A stretch of DNA of 7,245 nt from Pyrinomonadaceae bacterium (GTDB lineage: Bacteria; Acidobacteriota; Blastocatellia; Pyrinomonadales; Pyrinomonadaceae). Under the pieces are notes generated by a model. That model was not told where the DNA came from and made no database searches. It saw only the letters and a program-made list of their open reading frames with translations. Positions 1 to 5,584 of the stretch are shown here, one piece after another; positions within the stretch are counted from its first letter, which is position 1; each line of letters starts with the position of its first letter. Both the position numbers and the translations under genes were made by a program. The stretch is taken from NCBI GenBank assembly GCA_013812565.1, contig JACCTF010000350.1, positions 1 to 7,245 of the forward strand. Direction: 5' to 3'.

Positions 1-298
1 GCATCTGCCTGATAGCCGTTACCACACGGCGCGCGGCACCCAACATACGGGCGAATTCATCCGCGTCATCGCGTTCCATCAATTCCGCCATTACCGCGAC
101 ATCACCACCCGCGCAGAACGCGCGACCAGCGCCTGTAATCACCACGACGCGAGCGGCCTGATTAACCGCCGCGCGCTCCAACACTTCGGCCAAGTCGCGC
201 CGCATTCGACCGGCAAAAGCGTTGAGCTTCTCCGGTCGATCAAGCGCCACGGTGACAATGCCAGCTTCTTCAGTGACTTTAATGTGTTCGTGTGACAT
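1..298 (-). CDS. Enoyl-CoA hydratase/isomerase family protein (crotonase fold), N-terminal 99 residues, partial
   Basis: The reading frame starts at the ATG whose complement is 296-298 and runs off the left edge of the window. The visible residues fit the N-terminal half of a crotonase-superfamily enzyme. The first beta strands contain GIVTVALDRPEKLNAF (residues 13-28), matching the family's 'V..I.LNRP.K.NAL' pattern. VVVITGAGRAFCAGGDV (51-67) carries the AFCAGGD loop, whose backbone amides form the oxyanion hole that stabilises the acyl-CoA thioester enolate. Family members hydrate 2-enoyl-CoA or perform related isomerase, hydrolase or lyase reactions in the cytoplasm. The catalytic glutamates lie further downstream and are not visible, so the exact reaction cannot be assigned. 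No Shine-Dalgarno sequence precedes the ATG; a heptad-repeat palindrome begins 10 bases upstream. The gene is divergent from the tRNA-Sec and dprA genes. Confidence 0.9.
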   Translation of the reverse strand, partial: MSHEHIKVTEEAGIVTVALDRPEKLNAFAGRMRRDLAEVLERAAVNQAARVVVITGAGRAFCAGGDVAVMAELMERDDADEFARMLGAARRVVTAIRQM

Positions 299-308
299 AT
301 GAAATAAT

Positions 309-361
309 AGTGATGAGTCAGAACCTGACTTGTCACTCATCACTTTGTTGACCTTTGAACT
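309..361. repeat. Heptad-repeat palindrome A, upstream of the hydratase gene
   Basis: The core is a perfect 10-bp inverted repeat, AGTGATGAGT at 309-318 and ACTCATCACT at 335-344, with a 16-base loop. The whole core divides into 7-base units starting with AGT. Two units read forward (309-315, 316-322). After one spacer base, three read in reverse (324-330, 331-337, 338-344). Reading further on the minus strand, two more units with an AG start follow (348-354, 355-361) after a 3-base offset. The element ends 10 bases from the start codon of the leftward hydratase gene, in its presumed 5' leader. Its function is unknown. Confidence 0.7.
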
Positions 362-508
362 GTGGTTTGCGTTTGCTCTTGGTTATCTCTACGGCGACTA
401 AAACCAGTCAGAAGAAGGTAGCGCCGTCGCGCGTAGCGCGTCAAGCGCTTTCACGGCAGACACCCTTTATTTCAAAACTCAGTCCGCCGATTGGCTGCTG
501 GATGCTGC

Positions 509-538
509 TTGACAGGCGGAGTGTGCGGCGCGTAGGGT
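509..538 (+). promoter_or_regulatory. Candidate sigma70-type promoter for the tRNA-Sec gene
   Basis: A perfect TTGACA hexamer at 509-514 is followed after 18 bases by TAGGGT at 533-538, a weak match to TATAAT that keeps T1, A2 and T6. Transcription would begin near 545, about 11 bases before the mature tRNA 5' end at 556. The -35 match and position are good; the -10 match is poor, so this is a moderate prediction. The short leader contains CTCCGC (543-548), which can pair with 554-559 and so overlaps the tRNA 5' end. Confidence 0.45.
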
Positions 539-555
539 TTGGCTCCGCCGTTCGC

Positions 556-654
556 GGAGGCGCATCTGTTCTGGTGAACGGCGCGGTCTTCAAAACCGTT
601 TGTGAGCCTGCGAGAGCCGGCTTGGGTAGGTTCGATTCCTACACGCCTCCGCCA
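556..654 (+). tRNA. selC: tRNA-Sec (selenocysteine tRNA, anticodon UCA), CCA encoded
   Basis: The 99-base gene folds as a bacterial selenocysteine tRNA. The acceptor arm is GGAGGCGC (556-563) against ACGCCTCC (643-650): seven Watson-Crick pairs and a C-A mismatch at the eighth position. Discriminator G651 and an encoded CCA (652-654) follow. The D arm has the six-pair stem 566-571/576-581 closed by a four-base TGGT loop, a hallmark of tRNA-Sec. The anticodon arm 583-599 has loop CTTCAAA with TCA at 590-592; this loop is the same as in E. coli selC. The long variable arm (600-625) forms a stem capped by a GAGA loop. The T arm is GTAGG, TTCGATT, CCTAC (626-642). This tRNA is charged with serine, converted to selenocysteinyl-tRNA by SelA and brought by SelB to UGA codons next to a SECIS element. 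It implies a selenoprotein system elsewhere in the genome. Confidence 0.95.
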
Positions 655-663
655 TTGAAAAGC

Positions 664-730
664 AGACGTTAGATACTAGATGTCAGTAATTGGCGTCTAA
701 CTAACATCTGACATCCGACATCTAACATCT
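664..730. repeat. Heptad-repeat palindrome B, between tRNA-Sec and dprA
   Basis: The 67-base element consists almost entirely of degenerate 7-base units starting with AG or GG. Five read forward from 664 (for example AGACGTT at 664-670 and AGATGTC at 678-684). Five read on the opposite strand, ending at 730 (for example AGATGTT at 724-730 and again at 703-709). The outer arms 664-686 and 708-730 match in inverted orientation at 18 of 23 positions and could form a long stem with a 21-base loop. CTTTT (731-735) follows directly, so the structure could act as a weak terminator for the tRNA transcript. It ends 5 bases before the dprA start codon and occupies the place where a ribosome-binding site would be. 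Its function is unknown. Confidence 0.75.
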
Positions 731-735
731 CTTTT

Positions 736-1866
736 ATGCAGGACTGGATCGCGCTCAACATGACAGTGGGAATTGGCCCGCGTGTGGCGGCGCGGCTGCT
801 TGAACGGTTCGGCTCAGCCAGTGCGATCTTCGCTGCGACGCGCGGAGAGCTAGAAGGATTGCGTTTGCCGGCCGAGACTATTGAAAGCATTCTCATGCGC
901 GATCAGCATCAAGCGGCTGTCGAAGATCTTGAGCGTGTGCGTGCGCTTCCGGCGGATGTTCTGATTCTTGATGACGGAACCTACCCGGCGCTGCTGCGCG
1001 AAATTGGTGACCCGCCGATTACGCTCTACGTTCAAGGCGCATGGAGCCTCTGTCTTGAGAATCCGTGCGTGGCAGTTGTTGGCTCACGGCGTTCTTCAAC
1101 CTATGGGCAGAACACTGCGACGATGTTGGCGCGCGACCTGGCGAGTCGCGGTGTAACGATCATTTCAGGATTGGCGCGGGGCATTGATGCGGCGGCGCAT
1201 CGTGGAGCGCTCGAAGCAGGCGGACGAACGGTGGCAGTGATGGGAACTGGCCTTGATGAAGTCTATCCGCGCGATCACCGCAAACTTGCCGAAGATATTC
1301 TGGCGGCGGGCGGCGCGCTGGTGTCGCAGTTTCCTTTGGGCACGCCGCCCACGCCGCAGAACTTTCCATATCGCAATCGCATCATCAGCGGGTTGAGTTT
1401 AGGCGTCGTGCTGGTTGAAGCGGCGGAGAACAGCGGTTCTTTGATCACTGCTAGGCTGGCGCTGGAGCAGGGTCGCGAAGTCTTCGCAGTCCCCGGCAAC
1501 ATTAGTTCAAAAAACTCTTTTGGAACGAACTTTTTGATCAAAGGCGCGGGCGCAAAACTTGTTCAGCAATGGCAAGATATTGCATCAGAACTTCCACCTG
1601 CCATCGCTGCTCGGTTGCTTCCGCCGGCTCCAAAGAAAAAGGAAAAATCCGCGCTGCTCGCGCAACTCGCCCTCGTGCCCGAAGGTTTGTCTGAGCACGA
1701 GCGGAACGTTCTGCTTTTGATAAGCGCGGATGAACCGGCACACATCGATGCGCTGGTCGAATCAAGCAAACTCTCGATACCGGAACTGGCAAGCGCGCTG
1801 CTCGGACTTGAAGTACACGAACTCATCCGGCAACTACCCGGTAAATGCTTTGTGAGAAAACTGTGA
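736..1866 (+). CDS. dprA: DNA-processing protein DprA (Smf family)
   Basis: This 376-residue protein has the full DprA layout. The N-terminal region has a helix-hairpin-helix-like segment VGIGPRVAARLL (11-22). The central extended Rossmann fold carries the family motifs VVGSRR (114-119), SGLARGID (144-151), FPYRNRIISG (210-219), GSLITA (234-239) and the strand VFAVPG (249-254). After a basic linker PKKKEKS (299-305), a C-terminal winged-helix-like domain (about 316-376) follows. DprA binds single-stranded DNA in the cytoplasm, protects it from nucleases and loads RecA, mainly during natural transformation; it is also widespread in bacteria not known to be competent. The start at 736 fits homologues, whose N-terminus usually begins near 'W.AL....GIGP'. 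It has no Shine-Dalgarno sequence and lies 5 bases after palindrome B; a later ATG at 760 has none either. topA follows in the same direction, a common neighbourhood. Confidence 0.96.
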   Translation: MQDWIALNMTVGIGPRVAARLLERFGSASAIFAATRGELEGLRLPAETIESILMRDQHQAAVEDLERVRALPADVLILDDGTYPALLREIGDPPITLYVQGAWSLCLENPCVAVVGSRRSSTYGQNTATMLARDLASRGVTIISGLARGIDAAAHRGALEAGGRTVAVMGTGLDEVYPRDHRKLAEDILAAGGALVSQFPLGTPPTPQNFPYRNRIISGLSLGVVLVEAAENSGSLITARLALEQGREVFAVPGNISSKNSFGTNFLIKGAGAKLVQQWQDIASELPPAIAARLLPPAPKKKEKSALLAQLALVPEGLSEHERNVLLLISADEPAHIDALVESSKLSIPELASALLGLEVHELIRQLPGKCFVRKL

Positions 1867-2045
1867 TTGGACATGAGCGCGGCAGTCGTGCAAGAGTAAA
1901 AGAGCCGGGGGCAAGCGCACGTCTCTGGGTACGCATCTAAGAAAAAGTTGAACCCTGATCGTTTAATTTCCACCTCACAAGCAAATATAAAAGCAATTTA
2001 CAACTGTCGCTTCGGCAAAACGTCAAGGCGACGAAAGATAAAGTG

Positions 2046-4622
2046 ATGACAAAGAATTTAGTTGTTGTTGAATCACCAGCGAAAGCCAAAACCATTAGTA
2101 AGTATTTAGGCAAAGACTTTCGCGTGCTCGCCTCGCTCGGCCATATTAAGGATTTACCGTCGAAGGGGTTGGGCGTTGATGTCGAGGATAATTTTCAACC
2201 GACCTACGAGGTTATTCCGGATTCAAAGAAGCGTAACAACAAAAAGATCATTGCCGAGTTGAAGAAGGCGGCCAAGGAAGCTGACGCCATCTATCTCGCC
2301 GCCGACCCGGACCGCGAAGGCGAAGCGATCTGCCAACATTTAGCGGAAGAAATTGTTCCGAAGCGTCCTGCCAAACCTTCGTACCGCGTGATGTTCAACG
2401 AGATCACGAAGCGCGCGGTGCAGGACGCCTTCAAGGAACCGAAGCAGATCGATTCTAATTTGGTTAACGCACAGCAAGCCAGGCGCGTGCTTGATCGCTT
2501 GGTTGGTTACAAAGTTTCACCCTTGCTGTGTCGCACCATCGGCGGAAGATTGAGCGCCGGACGCGTCCAGTCCGTCGCTTTGCGAATGGTTGTTGAGCGT
2601 GAACGCGAGATCGAAAAATTCGTTAAGACCGAATACTGGACTATCACCGCCAATCTGGCCGCAAATCTTCCGCCGCAGTTTGATGCTCGGCTCTTTCGCG
2701 TTGATGAGAAGACGGTGAAGACCGGCGGCTTTGATCAAGAGTTGAAGAAGAACGAGATTCTGATCGGCTCTGAAGGGCAAGCGCAAGAGATTGTCCAGGA
2801 AGCAGAACAGCAGCCCTATAAAGTCAGAGATGTTTCCACCAAGGAGCGCAAACGCAATCCGGTTCCGCCTTTCACCACCTCGAAACTGCAACAGGAGGCG
2901 GCGCGCAAGCTCGGCTTTGCAGTGAAGAAGACGATGATGATTGCGCAGAAACTCTATGAAGGCGTAGAGCTTGGAGCAGAAGGCGCAGTCGGCCTGATCA
3001 CATACATGCGCACGGATTCAACGCGCGTCTCGGAAACAGCGCTTGGCGAAGTGCGTGACTTTATCGGCAAACAGTACGGCGCGAACTACCTGCCGGAAAA
3101 GGCCATTCATTACCGTTCGAAAAAAGATGCGCAGGACGCGCACGAAGCCGTTCGTCCGACGGATGTTGCACGCACACCGGAAGCACTAGCCTCATACCTC
3201 GATAAGGAAGCGCTCAAACTATACCGCTTAATCTGGCAGCGCTTCGTCGCATCGCAGATGATGCCTGCCGTCTACGACCAAACAACCATCGACATCGAAG
3301 CCGGGCGCTTTCTGTTTCGTGCAACGGGCGCGGTGCAGAAGTTCGACGGCTTCCTACGCGTGTACGAAGAAGGGCGCGACGAGCAAGCAGATGAGGACGA
3401 TGAGGCCGCGCGCAAACTGCCCCCCGTCGAACAAGGCGAGTCGCTCCGCCTCAACTCAGTGACGCCCGAACAGCACTTCACCGAACCGCCGCCGCGCTTT
3501 ACCGAAGCGACGCTCGTTAAGATGCTCGAAGAGAAAGGCATCGGGCGCCCCTCAACCTACGCGGCGATTATGTCAACCATCATCGACCGCGAGTATGTTG
3601 AGAAGCATGAAAATCGTTTCCACCCAACTGCGCTTGGCACAACGGTAAATGATCTGCTCGTCGCGAGCTTTAATGATCTGTTCAACGAATCTTACACGGC
3701 GCGGATGGAGGAGGAGCTGGATGAGATCGAAGAAGGAAAACTGAAGTGGACGAAAGCCTTGCATGGATTCTATGAGAAGTTTGCGAAGGATCTGAAAATC
3801 GCCGAGAAGGAGATGAAGGCCGCCAAGCAGCAGGCTATCCCGACCGATGAGATATGCGAGAAATGCGGAGCCGGGATGGTCATCAAGTTCGGCCGCTTCG
3901 GCCAGTTTCTTGCTTGCTCGACCTATCCTGAATGTCGCACAACGCGTGAGATCGCGCGCCCGGCCAGCCAGACAGACACCAATGGAGCAACTGCCACGAA
4001 CGGCAAATCAACAAACTCTCAAACAACGAAGAAGGTCGATGGTGATGGCGGGGCAACGGCAACTGCTGAAACCGAGGAATGTGAGTTGTGCGGCCGGCCG
4101 ATGGCGCTCAAGCGCGGGCGTTTCGGTCAATTCCTGGGCTGCACCGGATACCCCGAATGCCGCAACATACGCAAGATCAATCGCAGCGGCGCGGTTGCTC
4201 CGGCTCCTGTTCTGCTTGATGAGCAGTGTCCGGTGGACGGCGCACAGCTCGCCCGCCGACACGGGCGCTTCGGTGAGTTCGTCGCCTGCTCAAACTATCC
4301 AACGTGCAAGTACATCAAACGCGAGACGACAGGGATTGCGTGTCCGCGCCCCGGCTGTAAAGGTGAAATTCTTGTTAAGAAATCGAAGCGCGGCAAAGCC
4401 TTCTACGGCTGCTCGGAGTATCCGAAGTGTGAGACGGTGTTCTGGGACAAGCCTATTGTCGAGCCTTGTCCGCAGTGCAACGCGCCATTTCTTTTAGAGA
4501 AGACGACGAAGAAGGAAGGCACCATGCATATCTGTGCGCGCGAGGAATGTGGGTTCCGAGCACCGGCGACTCCTGTTATGCAGAAGGATGATCCGGCAGC
4601 GAGGGCTGAGCAGCGAATCTAA
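2046..4622 (+). CDS. topA: DNA topoisomerase I (type IA), with five C-terminal zinc-ribbon repeats
   Basis: This 858-residue enzyme relaxes negative supercoils by cutting one DNA strand and passing the other. The N-terminal TOPRIM domain starts with VVVESPAKAKTI and includes catalytic E9 and the metal-binding DPDRE motif (D87, D89, E91). The active-site tyrosine is Y320 in GLITYMRTDST, followed by R322, matching E. coli Y319 and R321. The C-terminal part holds five zinc-ribbon repeats at about 604-630, 679-705, 728-754, 766-795 and 808-835. The third has C-P-V-D (728-731) where C-x2-C is expected. A Thr/Ala/Asn/Gly-rich linker (about 639-677) separates repeats one and two. I chose ATG 2046, giving MTKNLVVVESPAKAKT as in homologues; GTG 2043 directly before it is in frame and would add one residue. 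No good Shine-Dalgarno sequence is seen. The gap from dprA is 179 bases, so topA may have its own promoter. Confidence 0.97.
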   Translation: MTKNLVVVESPAKAKTISKYLGKDFRVLASLGHIKDLPSKGLGVDVEDNFQPTYEVIPDSKKRNNKKIIAELKKAAKEADAIYLAADPDREGEAICQHLAEEIVPKRPAKPSYRVMFNEITKRAVQDAFKEPKQIDSNLVNAQQARRVLDRLVGYKVSPLLCRTIGGRLSAGRVQSVALRMVVEREREIEKFVKTEYWTITANLAANLPPQFDARLFRVDEKTVKTGGFDQELKKNEILIGSEGQAQEIVQEAEQQPYKVRDVSTKERKRNPVPPFTTSKLQQEAARKLGFAVKKTMMIAQKLYEGVELGAEGAVGLITYMRTDSTRVSETALGEVRDFIGKQYGANYLPEKAIHYRSKKDAQDAHEAVRPTDVARTPEALASYLDKEALKLYRLIWQRFVASQMMPAVYDQTTIDIEAGRFLFRATGAVQKFDGFLRVYEEGRDEQADEDDEAARKLPPVEQGESLRLNSVTPEQHFTEPPPRFTEATLVKMLEEKGIGRPSTYAAIMSTIIDREYVEKHENRFHPTALGTTVNDLLVASFNDLFNESYTARMEEELDEIEEGKLKWTKALHGFYEKFAKDLKIAEKEMKAAKQQAIPTDEICEKCGAGMVIKFGRFGQFLACSTYPECRTTREIARPASQTDTNGATATNGKSTNSQTTKKVDGDGGATATAETEECELCGRPMALKRGRFGQFLGCTGYPECRNIRKINRSGAVAPAPVLLDEQCPVDGAQLARRHGRFGEFVACSNYPTCKYIKRETTGIACPRPGCKGEILVKKSKRGKAFYGCSEYPKCETVFWDKPIVEPCPQCNAPFLLEKTTKKEGTMHICAREECGFRAPATPVMQKDDPAARAEQRI

Positions 4623-4662
4623 AATTAAAGGCGACATTGCGCCAACGTAACTTCACCAAACT

Positions 4663-4705
4663 TAAAGCCACCTTCAAAACTAATCGAGTTTTAAAGGTGG
4701 CTTTA
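4663..4705. terminator. Strong stem-loop, probable bidirectional terminator between topA and the converging small gene
   Basis: AAAGCCACCTT (4664-4674) pairs fully with AAGGTGGCTTT (4694-4704), extended by T4663-A4705. After one C-A mismatch (4675/4693), AAAACT (4676-4681) pairs with AGTTTT (4687-4692), leaving loop AATCG. It starts 40 bases after the topA stop codon and ends 17 bases before the stop of the leftward gene. A-rich and T-rich stretches flank the GC core on both sides, as in two-way intrinsic terminators, although there is no long clean T-run outside the stem. Confidence 0.8.
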
Positions 4706-4722
4706 GCTTTCACGGTCTTGGA

Positions 4723-5040
4723 TTACGTGCGCTTGGTGTCGCTGTACACGTTTGTACGGGGCGGGGTATCCGGAGTGCGATCAACCACCGTCTGCTTCGG
4801 CTTTCTCAAAAGGCCGGCAAGTCCGGCTAAACCGAGTAAGCCCAGCCAACCAAAGTCAGTATCATCATCGCGCTCAACAACTCTGGTGGTTTGGGCATTT
4901 GTGTTAGTAGAGTAATTGGCATTTGCGGAATTGAAGTTAGAGCTGTTTTGGGCAGATGCCGAGATGGTTAATGGCAACACAGCCAGACCAAAGGTGAAGA
5001 CGCCGGTTCTTACAGCTTTATGTAAAGTGTAAAGTTTCAT
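4723..5040 (-). CDS. Small exported protein with WGxxGW-like C-terminal segment
   Basis: This 105-residue protein has no known enzymatic domain. Its N-terminus is a typical signal peptide: basic residues K2, K8 and R11, a hydrophobic stretch (about 13-26) and a likely cleavage site after SASA (27-30). The mature part begins with an Asn/Ser/Thr-rich, low-complexity stretch (31-52), then a charged patch RVVERDDDTD (53-62). Next comes FGWLGLLGLAGLAGLLRK (63-80), which resembles the WGxxGW motif of small bacterial surface-associated proteins: aromatic-Gly-Trp, a Gly/Leu helix and basic residues. In typical members this is the extreme C-terminus, but here a polar tail of 25 residues (81-105) follows. 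The molecular role is unknown; an envelope location is inferred. The start is well supported: AGAGGA (complement of 5051-5056) lies 10 bases upstream. The gene converges on topA. Confidence 0.8.
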   Translation of the reverse strand: MKLYTLHKAVRTGVFTFGLAVLPLTISASAQNSSNFNSANANYSTNTNAQTTRVVERDDDTDFGWLGLLGLAGLAGLLRKPKQTVVDRTPDTPPRTNVYSDTKRT

Positions 5041-5303
5041 ATCGTAAATTTCCTCTTTGATAGTTAAGCCCAGAATGTACTAGGCGTGGGACAAGATTGA
5101 TTACATACATTAACGGAAAGTGGCCGAAATGTGTGTACTGATTCTACTGGTTAAATCGAAATCCGTTGCCGATAAGCAATAGTTGTGCCGTCTGTCGAGT
5201 TAAGAGGACGACAGCGGTTTTCTGTACAAAAACTAACAAAAAGCATTGTGTTGAAAGCGTCGTCTGTATCAAACACGGTTGGAGTCTAGCTAGTAAATGG
5301 CTG

Positions 5304-5325
5304 TTGACGCTTCGTTGTTTATAAT
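5304..5325 (+). promoter_or_regulatory. Candidate -10 element (TATAAT) upstream of the M28 peptidase gene
   Basis: TATAAT at 5320-5325 is a perfect -10 hexamer. TTGACG at 5304-5309 resembles a -35 box, but the spacer is only 10 bases, too short for ordinary sigma70 promoters. With a 16-base spacer the -35 would be the weak TGGCTG (5298-5303). If used, transcription would start near 5332 and give a leader of about 250 bases that includes palindrome C and the two hairpins. Confidence 0.35.
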
Positions 5326-5352
5326 GCTAAACAGAGAACTCATTGCGATAAC

Positions 5353-5444
5353 AGTTCAGAGTCTGTAGTGCGGAGTGCAAAGTTTTCAAACTAAAGCGGG
5401 GTCATGCATAACAACCCCGCGCTTCGAACTTCGCACCCTGAACT
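5353..5444. repeat. Heptad-repeat palindrome C, in the leader of the M28 peptidase gene
   Basis: From 5353 the plus strand divides into seven consecutive 7-base units, of which six start with AG (for example AGTTCAG at 5353-5359 and AGTGCGG at 5367-5373; 5388-5394 is the exception). From 5444 backwards on the minus strand, five units start with AG or GG, beginning again with AGTTCAG (complement of 5438-5444). The outer units pair perfectly over 7 bp, and the centre pairs over 7 bp as GCGGGGT (5396-5402) with ACCCCGC (5414-5420). Between these the arms match only in part, because the left arm has about two more units than the right. Its function is unknown. Confidence 0.65.
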
Positions 5445-5473
5445 CTTACCATTGGCGCTCAAGCTGGCATACA

Positions 5474-5514
5474 CAAGCATTTCCGTTTTATGCTTGCCGT
5501 GAACTACTAACGGC
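5474..5514 (+). other. Two adjoining hairpins in the M28 gene leader
   Basis: CAAGCAT (5474-5480) pairs with ATGCTTG (5490-5496) around a 9-base loop. GCCGT (5496-5500) pairs with ACGGC (5510-5514), again around a 9-base loop. The two share base 5496, so they stack or compete there. They lie about 70 bases upstream of the M28 start codon. I do not recognise a known regulatory RNA; the structures could be chance. Confidence 0.35.
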
Positions 5515-5584
5515 GCAGTCGGGTATTGCTCTCGCTCAGCAAAAGCCACGTTAATCCGCCGACAAATTCAGGAGATTCGCCGCA

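Larger units (their letters stand above)
5041..5584. other. Intergenic region between the divergent WGxxGW-protein and M28 peptidase genes
   Basis: This 544-base stretch has no convincing coding frame. It must contain the promoters of both flanking genes. The part at 5057-5300 shows only weak features, such as GACGAC (5207-5212) with a distant complement GTCGTC (5259-5264). The right half holds a perfect TATAAT (5320-5325), heptad palindrome C and two small hairpins, listed separately. No tRNA or known riboswitch is recognisable. Confidence 0.7.

Noticed and set aside
541..654. CTCCGCC at 543-549 resembling the 3' end of tRNA-Sec (648-653), as if an attachment-site duplication from an integrated element
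   Set aside because: The match is only six to seven bases and lies upstream of the tRNA, and no integrase or foreign genes are nearby.
355..672. Open reading frame of 105 codons on the plus strand across the tRNA-Sec region
   Set aside because: It overlaps the entire tRNA-Sec gene and its promoter, has no ribosome-binding site and its product has no recognisable features.
1948..1991. TTGAAC (1948-1953) and TATAAA (1986-1991) as a topA promoter
   Set aside because: The spacing is 32 bases, far too long. TATAAA with TTAATT at a 17-base spacing is possible but the -35 is too weak to list.
2006..2032. Inverted repeat GTCGC (2006-2010) and GCGAC (2028-2032) before topA
   Set aside because: The stem is only five pairs with a 17-base loop, which is expected by chance in this base composition.
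3847..4497. Long open frame of 216 codons in another frame within topA
   Set aside because: It is a shadow of the cysteine-rich topA C-terminal coding region; the product is Arg/Ser-rich with no domain.
5188..5264. GACGAC and GTCGTC inverted pair and the repeated CGTCTGT words in the region upstream of the small exported gene
   Set aside because: Short words with a loop of about 46 bases; no further pairing and no heptad structure.
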